NCBI RefSeq assembly: GCF_947179165.1
Contig: NC_077245.1
Coordinates: forward strand, 43,083,286 to 43,147,285
Reading direction: 5' to 3'
DNA from: Solanum dulcamara
Lineage: Eukaryota; Streptophyta; Magnoliopsida; Solanales; Solanaceae
DNA: 64,000 nt
Of the stretch, positions 11,070 to 23,165 are shown in pieces (positions within the stretch are counted from its first letter, which is position 1; the number at the start of each line of letters is the position of its first letter). The position numbers and the translations under genes were made by a program. Below the pieces are notes generated by a model. That model ran no database searches. It had not been told where the DNA came from and worked only from the letters and a program-made list of their open reading frames with translations.

Positions 11070-13012
11070 TGGGCCCTGCAGTGGTAGAACCTGGTGAACC
11101 GGGCGTACTATTTCCCAACCTTCTGTGAACTTTTCTTCTCTTATGATTTTTGCTACTTTCTTTTTGATAGTATTGGTCTCGTTTAGAGTATCAGTCTAGT
11201 CACTCAACTAATCCACTCGTGGAGTGCGTTTGGTATAGTAGTAGTCTGGTAGTTGAGACTTCGCCCCTTCTTCTTCAGTAAAGCCGAGCCCAACTATTAT
11301 ATTGATTACGCCAAACATAGCTTTAGAGGCTCTTACTAGATAGGGCGGCAGAATAGAAGTCTCACTACTAGCTTTTAGTCTTAAGCAGGCAGCGGCGGTC
11401 AGGAATGAATGTTATACTAAACTATCCGCCATTTCATTAGGACAGCACTTGCTTAGTCAAATCACAAGTGGACACTAACGAATGAATCAATCCAAAGAAA
11501 GGCACAATTGGATTCTTATGTTTAATCCAGGAGCATACAATTGCCAACTGTAAACAATCACATGAATTGTTCAACCCATCTGAATGAAATGCAGGAATAT
11601 ACCCTAGACAATGGAAGAAGTCTTGCACTGTGTGTTGTGTATGTCTCAGGCGACGGCGGGTCCCATTCCTTATCCTAATGAAGCAGCTGAAAAAAAGGAA
11701 TGTAGAGAAGAATATCCGTATAATAAAGCTTTCCCAACCGGCCAACGATCCTTCCCGTGCGCTGATCGTGGATAAGACACTCAGAAGAAGAAAAGATGAC
11801 ACGAAGATGGTTAGCTGCAAGGTGACTGACAGAAATTTCTTTTTAGGAGGAAAATGGAATCTATCATGAAGAATCCGGGATGAAGACATAGACCCACAGT
11901 GTGAAAGAGGTAAGAGAGTTCCATCTGCAATGTTAACAGAATCTTTGATAGGTAAAGGAGGCAGACAAAAAAGCTAAACATCTTTTTTCTTTCGCGCGAG
12001 AAGGAAAGCACTTTTGGGGGCTGACGGTACTCCTTTGGATGGTTTAACGCGACTAGCAGACCACGTCGTGCTCAATCAAATAATGGACACTGACTACGAT
12101 TTGGATTGTCTCCCCGGCTCAATGGAAAGACAACCCCGTTCTACACTTCATCAAGACGAAAATCATGCCTTTCCTCCAAATACCATTTGCCTTTTCCTCA
12201 GCCGACCAGCAAAACAACGAATTCAACCGCAGATACCCTTTAGCTAGCACATGCTAAAAAGAACAAGTAAATACCCGTCTCGTGCTTGACTCTATCTGTA
12301 AGACAGGTGTGTGCAGCCACTTAGTGAGGAGACAAGACCGGAGAGAAGAAATTCTCGCGAATAAGATATAAGACTCAAACTTATCGTATACAACTCTTAT
12401 CTACGACAAGCCTTGGCTCTTCTCCTTATGGACTCTTCGCTCTATCTGTCGGTGCTCTAGCTGTCCGAAAGCCAGGAGCAGCTACTGGCCTGGACTGATT
12501 GTAAAGAAAGAAGCCAAGAGGCCGCTAGAGAAAGGGTTCCGTTTTCGAGTCTGTTTCCGATTCTTCCGACCTTGAATCTAGGTTTCCCCTAATGCCTCCT
12601 TGCTGCTTTCAAAGCTACACTAGCTTCCTTCCTTCATAAGCTAATAAGAGATTCAATTATTCTACACTGACTTTACTATGCTTCTTATTAGTTATAGTAA
12701 CTATACCCTCTGGGTTGAATTGCCACAACAGGGGCCTTCCTCAAGGGAGGAGTTCATACCCGGAGAAAGAAAGCAGACTACTAAATCGACTATTTCAACA
12801 TATTGTTTGCACTAGTCTCATAGCCATCTCTTTTAACATAACCTTTCGGCGTCTTCCTTTATGCTTCCCTCAAATCAGTACCCCCTCGGTCGTCCCTTTA
12901 TTCAATATCCGTCATGCTAAGAATAGGGGGTTTAGGAAGAATACGGGCTTTGTTTCGGTCAGGTGTCGAACTCTTTTATCTTCGCCAAGATGCTTTCTCA
13001 GCGATCTTTTCT
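10771..13012 (-). other. Nuclear insertion of mitochondrial DNA (NUMT)
   Basis: The right part of the mitochondrial 18S rRNA gene (see separate entry) continues without break into about 1.9 kb with a less AT-rich, repeat-free texture unlike the LTRs around it. That texture is typical of plant mitochondrial intergenic DNA. The left junction is inside the H LTR. The right junction is at about 13012, where a copia RT fragment starts abruptly. The short ORFs inside, including 11437-11889 (minus, 150 aa) and 12715-13020 (plus, 101 aa), show no family I recognise. The mitochondrial origin of 11070-13012 is inferred from continuity, not from a match I could check. Confidence 0.8.
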
Positions 13013-13625
13013 CATCCTGAAGTTGATCTCCTGTCCTCTACTGACCCACCCCAATCAGCATTACTATAGATTTCAACTCTCCCATGGCCATGATTAGTAT
13101 AGATCATACCTTTGCCAAGATAACCTTTGAGGTACCTCAAGATCCTGTATACTACATGTAGGTGTGCTTGACAAGGAGCATGCATATACTGGCTTACCAA
13201 CCCCACAGCATAGGTAATGTCAGGTCTAGTGATAGTAAGATATCTAAGTTTTCCCACAAGCCTCTGATGCCTGCATCATCCAAGGGTTCTTTTCTCTTTT
13301 CTTCAAGCTTATGATTTTCTTCTATTGGGCTAATTGCGGCCTTGCAACCTAACATCCCTGTTTTCTTCAAATCAAGGACATAATTTGAGAGATGGCTCTA
13401 CTTCTTATAGATCTCGAAAACCTCTGTGTCCAAGAAGTACCTTAGCATGCCAAGTTTATGTCGAAGGTGCGGCTCAGGTAAGCCTTCAATCTTGCAATCT
13501 CATCAACATCATCACCAGTGACCACAATATTCTAAACATTTACTATGATCCGGCTCACTTTCTCACCCTTTATTACGAAATGTGTGTGATCATCTAAACA
13601 TACCTCTACTTCTTTTAGACATCTT
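13013..13625 (-). pseudogene. Ty1/copia RT to RNase H fragment
   Basis: Read leftward from 13625: a diverged DHTHFV block, IIVNV-stop-NIVVTGDDVDEIARLKAYL (the region of the YVDD box, with the box itself mutated), SRTFDI, several frameshifts, then GKLRYLTITRPDITYAVGLV and SQYMHAP. These are followed by RILRYLKG, a TNHGHGRVEIYS block, ADWGGSVEDRRSTSG, and an abrupt end at 13013. TRPDI.YAV, RYLKG and ADW.G are the standard landmarks at the RT/RNase H boundary of plant copia elements. Copia fragments are also known inside plant mitochondrial genomes, so this piece may have come in joined to the mitochondrial DNA. Confidence 0.9.
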
Positions 13626-13628
13626 AGC

Positions 13629-15503
13629 TGAAAAACATAAAGAATAAAAGTCAAGAAAATAAGAAAAGCATAAGGCATTCTCAAAACATGAGGACTCGCC
13701 AACAATGAAATAGTGCTCATAAGCTAGCCACGAATTGGAGGATAAGCATGATAATCATCAAACCCTACATTATGATAAAATGTAAGCAAAAGAATAATGA
13801 TAAAATCATAAGTCATAATTTACAGTCATTGCATCATTTGAAATCATCATAAGGGCTCATATGAAGAAAAATATCTTATTTTGTGGGATATAACCTTGAA
13901 ACAACATATAAGACTATGTGAACTATAACATAGAATAAGGTGTTACTCCCACACACAAAAGAGCGAGGCTACTTGCCAAGGTAGACTCTATGAGAACATC
14001 ATAAACTGGAGCTATTTGTAGATCCACTAGATAGGTCATAAAGGCAAACATATAGGAGCAACGTAGTTTGGAACTAGAGGTTGCTACCAGAGTTCAATTG
14101 GGTCACTTCTTGAGCTTTCAGACTGAACCCCACCTCAAAGTCCTCTCAGTTCTTAGTCAATATCCTAACAAAAGTCATAAATCAGAGTCATTAACATCAT
14201 TGGAAAGGGCAATAATAAGTACCATTCCTCATCATAAAATAGTCATAAGAGTATCTAATTAACATGATGATTCATACAAGAATAAGAAAAACTTTCATCT
14301 TTATGAATCAATGAGTAGCTGAGAAAACCTTTCACCTTATACATGAGTGTGTGAGAAATCCTTTCACAACCATAGATACTTACTTGAACCATCCTTCAAA
14401 ACATCATTCATTACTTTCATAAACCATTCCTAATTCCTCGATAATTATTCATAAATCATTCATAAAAATCAATGATCAACTTTGTAAGTTCATACTTTAA
14501 AATAGCATAATGCATAGGTCCACGAAAACTCAATTGAAAATATGCAATTTAACTTGAAATATGCATAGTTGAATAATTAACATTAAAATAAATTATAATT
14601 TAATTGATCCAATGTATTCTCATGAATATCTTAAATTTATTGAATTGGAATTGATTGAAAGGGAGAGAAGCTTGGGACGCCATGGATAGAAAGGATCCAT
14701 GGATGAATTCCCAATATACCTTAATGCAAATCATACTTGAAACTTGAAAAGGAGACTTGAATGTTTGATCCCTAACCTTGCCTTGAAGATTGACCCTTGG
14801 TGGAGATTTTTAGAGAAAGAATTATTATAATTAGTGATTTGAGAGGGAATGAGGGGAATTTAGAGGTTTTGGGTAGTTATAGGTTTAAAAATAGGCTTAA
14901 AACAATATAGTCTAGGAGTTAAAAAAGTCGGAAATAACTGAAATAACCTTATTAAAATTTTGATTTAGACCAATTGGCAAGGTCGATCGAGCTTGTTGTC
15001 TTGATTGGTGAGTAACCAACCTCTTGACTTACTCGCTAACTTGCATCATGAATCTGATCATAATTTCAGAAAAATTTGGTGAGGTAGACTTGGCTCGCCC
15101 ACCCATTAGGCAAGTCTTATTTACTTCCTCTCCTCGCCAACTAACCTTGCATTTGAGTGATGTTTTCTTAAAATTTTGGCGAGGACACTAAGCTTGAAAA
15201 ACATGTATGGTAAGTCTCCAAACTCAAGTCTTATTGGCTAAACTTCTCTTCTTCTGAGCATATTTTCTCTGAAACATTTGGCGAGGATCCAGTGCTCAAC
15301 AACACATTAGGAGAGTCGCCAAATATCCATCCTTCTCGCCAACCTTTTGTTGGCCCCTTTTAACCAAGTATTTAGAACTTTGGCCAAGCTCCTGAAATAT
15401 TAGGATAGTCACCCAATCCATTTAGGAAGCATCAGACTCAAATTTTCACACTTCTCCCTTTTTAACTCACTGTTTTGACCTTTTAACTTTTTGGGGCCTT
15501 ACA
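13629..15503 (-). repeat. Probable solo LTR I (gypsy type)
   Basis: Read on the minus strand, it starts TGTAAGGCCCCAAAAAGTTA at 15503 and ends TTTTTCA at 13629, 1875 bp, TG...CA. The flanks are TTAGC (13624-13628) and CTAGC (15504-15508), a one-mismatch candidate target-site duplication. There is no PBS or PPT on either side, which fits a solo LTR left by recombination between two LTRs. It contains many TCGCCAA/TTGGCGA phrases, no ORF of note, and AT-rich sequence in its left half. Confidence 0.6.
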
Positions 15504-15508
15504 CTAGC

Positions 15509-16339
15509 CCAGTTAGAGAGCTTGTTGTAGTTACCCATGTGTACCGTACATGCTTTGTTGTGTTTGTGGCATTCCAAACATGAGTATATTTGTTCTCTTT
15601 AGACATGTATGATTTGAACGTAATCTTGGGTATGACTTTGTTGTTCTCCTATTATGATTTTAATGTAATATTGGGTATGAATTTGTTGTTCTCCTATTAA
15701 TCCTGGTACATGGTAATTCTAAGATAATGAATTTAGAAATCTCGTGTAGGGAAAGACTATAGTAATAAGGGGAGTACAAACCTAAGCGCACTAAATATTA
15801 TATCCTTCATTTTGGCTAGCAGGCTAGTGGGAAAGGTTTGTTTGTCTTATTTGGCTCACCATCGGGATGTTAGTATAGAGTCCCCTTCTATTTAGTCAAT
15901 TTTGTAGTTTTAGAGTTTCAGGAAGTCTTTCCTATGGATTCACCTGGCATGCCTCTAGATAGAGACATTCATTTCTATATTGACTTTGAGTTGGACACTC
16001 GCCTAATTTCTATTCCTCCCTATCACATGGCTTTGATAGAGTTGGGAGAACTCAAGACTTATCTTTAATCGCTTTTTGATAAGAATTTCATTCATGCTAA
16101 TTCTTCTCCTTGAGGTGCTCTAATATTTTTATACAAAAAAAGGATGGTAAGATAAGGATGTGATGGATTATAGATCGATAAAAAAGGTTACAATCTAGAA
16201 CAAATACCTTTTCCTCACATGGATAATCTATTTTACCAGTTATAGGGTGCTTCAGTTTTCTCTAGAATTGACTTAAGTTTGGGGTACCATTAGTTAAAGA
16301 TCAGGCCTCAATATCTACCTTAGACAACTTTTATAACTC
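15509..16339 (+). pseudogene. Protease and RT N-terminal relic of element G
   Basis: This resumes G after the inserted block. At about 15605 the frame reads MYDLNVILGMT, matching the FDVILGMDWL segment after the catalytic site of gypsy protease. The segment is tandemly duplicated (15611-15653 and 15655-15698). From 15913 the frame reads EFQEVFPMDSPGMPLDRDIH, then FELDTRLISIPPYHMALIEL, the linker before RT. Stops and a frameshift follow near 16066-16150. Then come QIPFPHMDNLFYQL, GASVFSRIDLSLGYH and a final TTFITHYGHYE. The RIDLSLGYH block keeps the first catalytic Asp. Confidence 0.85.
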
Positions 16340-17240
16340 ATTATGGGCATTATGAGCTTGGTGATGTCGTTCAGGTTGACTAATGTATTGGAAGCCTTGA
16401 TGAATTTGATGAATAGGGTGTTTCAAACATTCTCAGATTCCTTCATGATAGTGTTTATTGATGATGTCCTGATCTACTCCAAAAGTAAAGGGGAGTATAT
16501 AGATCACTTTCATACTGCTCAGGGTATCGTGGGGAAACAAAAATTATATGCTAAATTTTCCAAGTGTGTATTTTGGATGTCTTCGATTTTCTCTTTGGGG
16601 AAAATGGTTTCAAAAATAGGGTAATGATAGATTCTGGAAAGATTGTGCTAGTTACGAATTAGGTTTGGTCTGACGGTATGGCAGAGGTTAGGAATTTTTT
16701 GGGCCTTGCTAGCTACTACCACAAATTCGGCAAGAATTTTGCCTCTAGTGCTATGAATCTAACAAGGTTGACTCAAAATGAGGTATTTGAGTGGATAAAA
16801 AAGTGAAAGGAGAGCTTTCAAAATCTTAAGACACTCTTGACCACTTCTCTTATTTTAACATTGCCAGTTGAAGGTAAGGGCTTTATTATTTGTTATGATG
16901 TTTCACATTCGGGATTGGGTGCTACATTGATGCAGGACATGAATATCATGGCCTATTCTTCATGACAGTTGAAGATTCATGAGAAAAACTGCCCAACAAA
17001 TGATTTGGACTTGGAAGGGGTAGTTTTTTCTCTAAAAACCTTGCAGCACAACCTCTATAGTGTCAAGTGTGAGGTGTTCACAAATTATCACAGTCTACAC
17101 CATGTGTTAACTCATATAGGTTTGATTCTAAGTAGAGAAAATGGATGGAATTGATCAAGGATTATGATGTGACCATTCAGTACCATCTGGGTAAGGCCAA
17201 TGTGATGGTAGATACATTTATCCAAAAGATAGACAACATA
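16340..17240 (+). pseudogene. RT palm and RNase H relic of element G
   Basis: The segment opening at 16343 has TNVLEALMNLMNRVFQ, then VFIDDVLIYSKSKGEY (an intact FIDD catalytic box) and KQKLYAKFSKCVFW. Frameshifts follow. RNase H is seen at about 16840-17140: FIICYDVSHSGLGATLMQ (first catalytic Asp), HEKNCPTNDLDLEGVVFSLK, and VFTNYHSLHHVL, where the usual TDH is TNY, so a catalytic Asp is lost. A stop lies in SS-stop-QLKIHEKN. The enzyme copies element RNA into DNA and degrades the RNA strand. This copy is dead. Confidence 0.9.
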
Positions 17241-17539
17241 GGAACTTTAACTGGCTTGATAGCACCCTAGTGACCTTTAGCAAGAGAGATTCAGGCTTTC
17301 GAAAATAAGTTCATGCAATTAGAAAATTTTAGAAAAGGGTAGGGTGTTCACCAATATTAAGGTCTAACCACATTTATTGAGACTAGAGAATTCAGAATGT
17401 ATAATTAAACAAGCTCAGGATCAAGGTGGTGTCTAGGGAGGCTCAGGTTGTCTCATTCGACATATATTGGTTGCTTAGTTTTAGAGGGTGGATTTGTGTT
17501 CCTCGAGTTGGTGATTTGATTCAGAATATGCTGATAAGG

Positions 17540-18330
17540 TATCATGTTCACAATATTCTTTTCATCTTGGTGTAACCAAAATGCATCATGATTTGAGTAA
17601 ACTTTATTGGTTGCTTAGGATCAAAAGGGATATAGTTGATTTTATAGATAAGTGTCAGAATTGTCAACAAGTAAAGTATGAGCATCAAAGGTTTGCAGGT
17701 TTGCTTCAGAGGATGCTAATTTCTGAGTGGAAGTGGGAAAGGATAGCCATGGATTTTATGGTGGGTCTTCCTGAGGCTTTGGAGTATGACTCAATTTGGG
17801 TCATTGTGGATAGGTTAACTAAATATTCCCATTTTATTTTGGTCAGAGTGGACAACAACTCATAGTAGTTGTCTATGATTTATGTTAAGGAGATAGTCAG
17901 ATTTGTATGGGGTTCCTCTTTCTATTACTTAAGATAGAAATATGTTGTTTACTTCAAACTTCTAGGCATGTTACATGTAGAGTTGAGTACTCAACTTATT
18001 TTTAGCACAACCTTTCACCCTAAGATAGATAGAAAGGTAGAGAGCACTATTTAGGTATTGGAGGACATGCTGAGAAAATGTGTGATACACTTTGGGGGCC
18101 ATTGGGATTAATTCTTTCCTTTATGTGAGTTCTCTTACAATATTAGTTATTACTCCAACATTGATATGACACCATTTGAGAAACTCTATAGGAGGGGATT
18201 TGGATTGCCCATAGGGTGGTTTAAGGATGGAGTTGTAAAATTATTGGGTGTGGATTTGGTAAGAGTAGCTCAATAAAAGGTGAAATTATAGGGCATGTAT
18301 TGGTAAGAGTAGCTCAAGAAAAGGTGAGGG
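17540..18330 (+). pseudogene. Integrase relic of element G
   Basis: From 17581 the frame gives MHHDLSKLYWLLRIKRDI, then DKCQNCQQVKYEHQ (the CxxC end of the HHCC zinc-binding domain), and WERIAMDFMVGLP followed by DSIWVIVDRLTKYSHF (core with the first catalytic Asp). Past a stop at 17863 there are further pieces: a degenerate DRNMLFTS block near 17935, FHPK near 18016 and an EKLYRRGFGLPIGWF-like block near 18178. Several stops and frame changes break these, and the distal part of the active site is not recoverable in one frame. Confidence 0.85.
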
Positions 18331-18479
18331 GTATTCAGACAAAGAATTTAGTGGCCCATAGAGGAACGAAAGAGTATACAGATCGAAAGGTTAGGGGAAT
18401 GACTTTTCAGGGTGGTAAGCAAGTTCTATTGAAGGTGTCACCTATGAAATGAGTCATAAGATTTTGTCAATAAGGGTAA

Positions 18480-18723
18480 GCTTAGCACACGTTACAATTT
18501 CCCATTAGAGGTTCAATATTATGAAGGGCCAGTGACTTACAAATTAGCCTTGCCACCTAGTTTGTCTGGAGTCTATTCAATATTTTTTGTATCTTTGTTG
18601 AAGAGGTACCATGGGGATGGAGATCACATTATCAAGTGCGACTCAATAATATTAGACAAGAAAGACATGTGTGGCACGTACCCTCACTTGTTTGAGGATT
18701 CATGTACTACTCTATTATTGACT
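18480..18723 (+). pseudogene. C-terminal pol end of element G with deleted chromodomain
   Basis: The frame from 18532 reads YKLALPPSLSGVYSIFFVSL, then LKRYHGDGDHIIKCDSII and LDKKDMCGTYPHLFEDSCTT, ending at a stop at 18723. The normal order in this lineage has about 40 chromodomain residues between the LD.. block and the YPHLF end. Here they are gone, with the reading frame kept. Chromodomains guide integration to certain chromatin (known for chromoviruses). Loss here is probably decay after insertion. Confidence 0.8.
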
Positions 18724-18781
18724 TAGCCTAATTTTTCTTATTAATCGCTCATGGATGAGTAATGGGTAGATTGGTATCTAG

Positions 18782-20100
18782 TATAATGACCTCTCTAGTC
18801 ATGATGGTAGAATCATTGATAAAATTATTTGGGCGAGAAAACATTTATGATAGTAGCTTAAAATTTTCATGTTAGACCAATCTTAGATGAAATATGATTA
18901 AGGTGGGGTCAAGGTCAATCCAGGAAAGGATTAGAAGTTAACTTTTAAGCTTAGAATAGATTTTCTAGTAGCTAAGGCATTAAGGAATCCATAGGAATTT
19001 TTAAAACTGATATTAGGTAAGTAGAACTCCTATATCAAATATGGCGTGAAAATGGTTATTTTAGAATGTCCAGGTTTGAGGGTGTGTTTCAAAATGGGGA
19101 CTTGGAGAGAAGTTCTGAGTTTCTATCTCTATTCAAGCCGCCATGGAGAATATAATCCCATTATGATGGACTGGTGGCCGCTATAGCATGCTAGTCACAA
19201 ATTTAATATAGAAAAGTTTCAAAAAAAGCTCTTTATTCTGCAACTTCCGTGTTGAGAATAAAGGGCGACCTAGGGCTATTTTCTTTAATTTTCAAACCAA
19301 TTCTCATGGTAAAGGTAACTTAATTACTCCACTAACTTATATTTTGATTCTTAAACATTGGAATCTATGATGGAATACCTTGAGGGAACGTTTTTCAATT
19401 GAATTAATTGTGGAAAAAGCCTTAGTTTGTATAAAAGGATCATGAATATGGCCTGGGGTTTAGGATTTAAGTATAACCCGAGTATTTTTAGGCAATTTAT
19501 CATTGATTATTATGTTTCATTTTTTATTTTAGACCAAGATCAAGTGAAGACATTACAAAAGGGGAAACCTCAAGTTCATTAGCGCTTTGAAAGCTTAATT
19601 CGAGGTAAGTGAGTGTTTTTGTTTTCCCATTTATGTTATATTTTCTTGTCAACTATTTTGTTAGTATTGAATGCATCATATGTGATTAGGGAAAAGTCAA
19701 GAACTTGATTTGATATGGTAAATGTTGTCAATTGAATGCAGTGAATGTGTTACTTAGGCGTAAAGTGGGTTTACTATTCATTATTATTGTAATTATGATG
19801 TGTGGTTGATTTTTTGTATCGGGTACCATGTCGGTACACCCTATTAAGTGATTTTGTACTATGATGGGACACACTATCATTAAATTGGATATCATGCTAG
19901 TGTATATTATTATTAGACTGGGTACCATATTGGTACACTAGTAATGAGAATGAGTACCACGCAGGTACACTAACAGTTGTGTTTGGGTTCCATGAGAGAC
20001 AGGGTTGGTTGGTTGTTGTCCTATGATTTGTTCTTGTAATTATGTATACCCATTCAGACTAAGGACTAGAAGTCTCGAATAGGATTAAATGGTGAATTGA
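18782..20100 (+). repeat. 3' LTR of gypsy element G, truncated by J
   Basis: It starts TATAATGACCTC (normal TGTAATGACC with one transition) and follows the 5' LTR through the GGTACC hairpin array at 19815-19975 and the AAGGACTAGAAGTCTCG block (AAGGACCGGAAGTCTAGG in the 5' LTR). At 20100 it is cut by the start of another LTR, TGTAATGGCCC. About 500 bp of the 5' LTR have no counterpart here. Confidence 0.85.
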
Positions 20101-21512
20101 TGTAATGGCCCTCAAGGTCATATCTTTGATGTTGCCTTCTTTTTATTATTTAGAGAAATCCTATAGTGACCCCAAGTCATTTATGACTTGTTGGGACTAA
20201 ATGTTCGGTCACCTGTCATTCATTTGGTTTTTTTGCATGTTTGTGTGTTTTGGGGATTTTGAAACTATTATAGTTGACTTTGCTCAAAATTTTAGGTAAA
20301 TAGCCTTTAGAATGGAAATTTAACAGTTTAGTTAGCTCCAAAACTTTGAGTTTGGTCTTATAAGACCTTTTTTGTCGATTTCAAAGCCTCTAAGTTAATC
20401 TCGGCCCCTCTTGTAGAAATTGGCTAAAAATGGAGTTTGGATATGGGGCACACATTTCATCCAGATGACCTCCGTTAGAAGTTTTAAAAACATTATTGAG
20501 TCCAAAATATTGAATTCAATGGGGTGGCGTATTTCATTTGTGTTCATAGGGTTCCAAACCAATCTCGAGCTTCCTAGCAAAGTCCGTTGGGACTTAGCTA
20601 ATTTTTTTGATGCCTCCTGCTGGTGCAGCCATTTTAGTAGCCAGGGCTCCTCTTTAGTGAGGTTTAGCATCCCTAACCTCTCTTAGACGTTTGATGCTTT
20701 AGTGGCATAGGGCTAGCTTAATCAATGGTGCGGGTTCTACTTAAATGACACTAGTGACCGTTTTTGTGGTACATGCAGACCCGTTTTGGTATTTATTTCT
20801 CATTGTTTGGAGAACTAAATTGAGGTCTTGTGAGCTTATTTCTTCATGGGATTTGGTGTTTCATGTTGGAAGGTGTTAGAGCATGTTTGGGGACCTTTGG
20901 GAAGGCATAGGTACATTTCTTACGTAATTTCGTGCTCCCTAGACCTCTCTTTAAGCTTTAATCATGGGTTTTGTTCCGATTCTCTCATGAAGTAAAATTG
21001 ATTGTTTCCGAGCTTGAATTATGTCCTATTTTAGGTCACAAGTTCAATAAATTCATTTGGACCTTGTGACAAAGTCGATTGCGCTTCGAAGGCAAGCTCC
21101 CCTCAATGGCACATGTTTGCGAAAAAGCTGCGAGGGATTGCCAATGTGGGTCCCATAATCCCATTTAGATTCAACTTTGAATATGTCCCTAATTAATGTG
21201 ATTTTAGTGTTTAAATGGTCATCTTGATGTTATAATCCTATTTTTAATAGCACGACATCATCCAGAGGTTGTATGGAAGGGTAATGCTCTAGCGTCGTGA
21301 AATTAGAGTGCAGTATGCTTTGAGGTAAGCTATGATTTCCCTTTCTTTAGATTGATCTTCAGAATATAAATATAGGTTGATTAGTTGGAATTTTGGTTTG
21401 ATAGCTAGTTGATCATGCCTAGTTACTTAAAAATCATGTTTTAGGATTATGTTTTGGTGTTTCGAGACTTGTTGGCATATTTTCCTTCATTTATGATCAT
21501 CCTTACCATGTG
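20101..21512 (+). repeat. Truncated LTR of element J (K family) inserted in G
   Basis: It begins TGTAATGGCCCTCAAGGTCA in the middle of the G 3' LTR. Shared blocks with 535-3612 place it in the K family; only the first half of the expected ~3 kb is present. It ends where the E LTR starts at 21513. Short ORFs on both strands at 20395-20690 overlap each other and have no family resemblance. Confidence 0.65.
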
Positions 21513-22124
21513 TGTCACGACCCAACCCCATAGGCCATGACGGGTGCCCGAACTGGACACTCGCGTATACCCTTTCTAGCTATAAGCAAACTTGTCCCCT
21601 ATTTGAGTCACAGTATATAACATGCAAGAAAGATATATAAGCCGACAAGGCCATCACGAAGGGGATACGTCCCCAAAACATAAACCATATCCGAACAACT
21701 GTATATACATACCTATGTAACCATATATAACCTACATAGATATCTACAAACCTCTAGGAGTATAATGATAACATAAGGCAGGACAGGGCCCCCGCCGTAC
21801 CCCTGAATAAACAAAACAAGTGTACAAATCAAGAGACCAGTAACACAACTAGGCTCTGATACAATGCAGCTTCTCCCGAACTTGCTGGTAGGAGTCCTAA
21901 GCTAGTGGGTCTCCAAAATGTGCATCTGTACCTGCGGGCATGAACGTATCCCCCCGAAGAGAGGGGGGTCAGTATGATATATATACTGAGTATACAAAGC
22001 ATAACTGGAAACATATCTGAAGTAAAGAGAGTCAGGGGGATAAATTCGTTACGTAAGAAAATACTATACCTGTACCTCGTGAATCATAAAAAGATGCATG
22101 ATCATATTATACAATATAGCCAGC

Positions 22125-22380
22125 CCTTTTAGGGCTCGGTGAATCATAACTATAGGACCATCATAGGGCCCGGCGCTATCACCACCTTATTAAATCACAT
22201 CATCATCTCATATATATATACATATGTACCAGGACCTCTAGTGAGGAACGCAGTGAGTTGTTCAAGTCATCGCATTATCATTTCCTCATATAGCGTACCC
22301 GACCCTTTAGTGAGGGACTCGGTGGATAATGCAGTGAACTGCGCACGATTACGTACCCGGCCCGGGACACGGTGAAAGAA
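22125..22380. repeat. Degenerate repeats in the E LTR
   Basis: Three or four units of roughly 60-80 bp sharing ACC-(A)GGAC/GACCC-TTTAGTGAGG-(G)ACTCGGTG followed by a short variable part. The equivalent place in B and C LTRs has single GAGGG/GGGCCGGGTA units. Confidence 0.55.
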
Positions 22381-23039
22381 GAGTTATGGTATACACGAGT
22401 AGAGTAGTGAGTAACCATATGCAATTTAAACCATCATTGGAGACTTGTGGAAATAATGAAAGTGAAATATCATTCAAGAATTAAGACAATAGACATAATA
22501 AGTACCTTTAGAGTGTCATTATGGTTTGCATCATAGTAGCACTCTTGGAATCATCTACTCGTATCAAGGTGTAATAAAATATCTTTTGGAAGTCAAGAAA
22601 ATGGCCATCTTAGTGGCTTTGAGAATGGAGACTTCCTTGGGATCACATATACTTCGTCTATTAGCTTCGTAAGGTTCATGCCAAAAAAAGTAGAAGATTA
22701 ACTTTACCTACTTACTACTTCCCAAGGTATAGAAAAACTTGAGAAACCATAGTTCAATTATTGGAAATGTTCTAGCTTAAAGGAGTGAATAAGACTCATG
22801 ATTTATACCACAACATAAATTATACCAACTTAGGATGGTTGGACACTTTCACATGAGTCTAGGCAAAGGGACATAATTTCTAGGAAATTAAAAACATTGG
22901 CCATCTAGTGTATTTAAGAATAAGAGCTTCTTGTAGACTTTGTGCATTCTTCGTTCGTTGGCTTTCTATGGGTCATGCCAAAAGAAAGAAGGGTTAGGAT
23001 TTACATACTCTCTACTTTCCCTTATGTAGTCCTCATATA

Positions 23040-23165
23040 CATATATGCCGCGGAACATACGGCCCGATCCTTAGATAATAACATATGCCGAGGAACGTTC
23101 GGCCCAATCCTTAGATAGTAACATATATCATACTTGGTCCATCAAGGGACTCGGTACCATAAATT
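23040..23165. repeat. Two-copy tandem repeat in the E LTR
   Basis: Two units of about 52 bp, each ATATGCCG(C/A)GGAAC(A)..CGGCCC(G/A)ATCCTTAGATA. The reverse complement resembles the GGATCGGGCC...TTCCTCGGCA units in the F LTR at 61505-61680. Confidence 0.7.

Noticed and set aside
11437..11889. 150-aa minus-strand ORF inside the mitochondrial insert
   Set aside because: No recognisable domain or known mitochondrial gene motif. It overlaps another ORF on the opposite strand and is likely chance in less AT-rich DNA.
20395..20690. Overlapping ORFs on both strands in the J LTR
   Set aside because: Both frames lie inside an LTR whose relative K has no such frame, and there is no domain.
22139..22375. 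Short palindromic repeats as a CRISPR array
   Set aside because: Units are degenerate, with no regular spacers, and lie inside a plant LTR; the context is eukaryotic.
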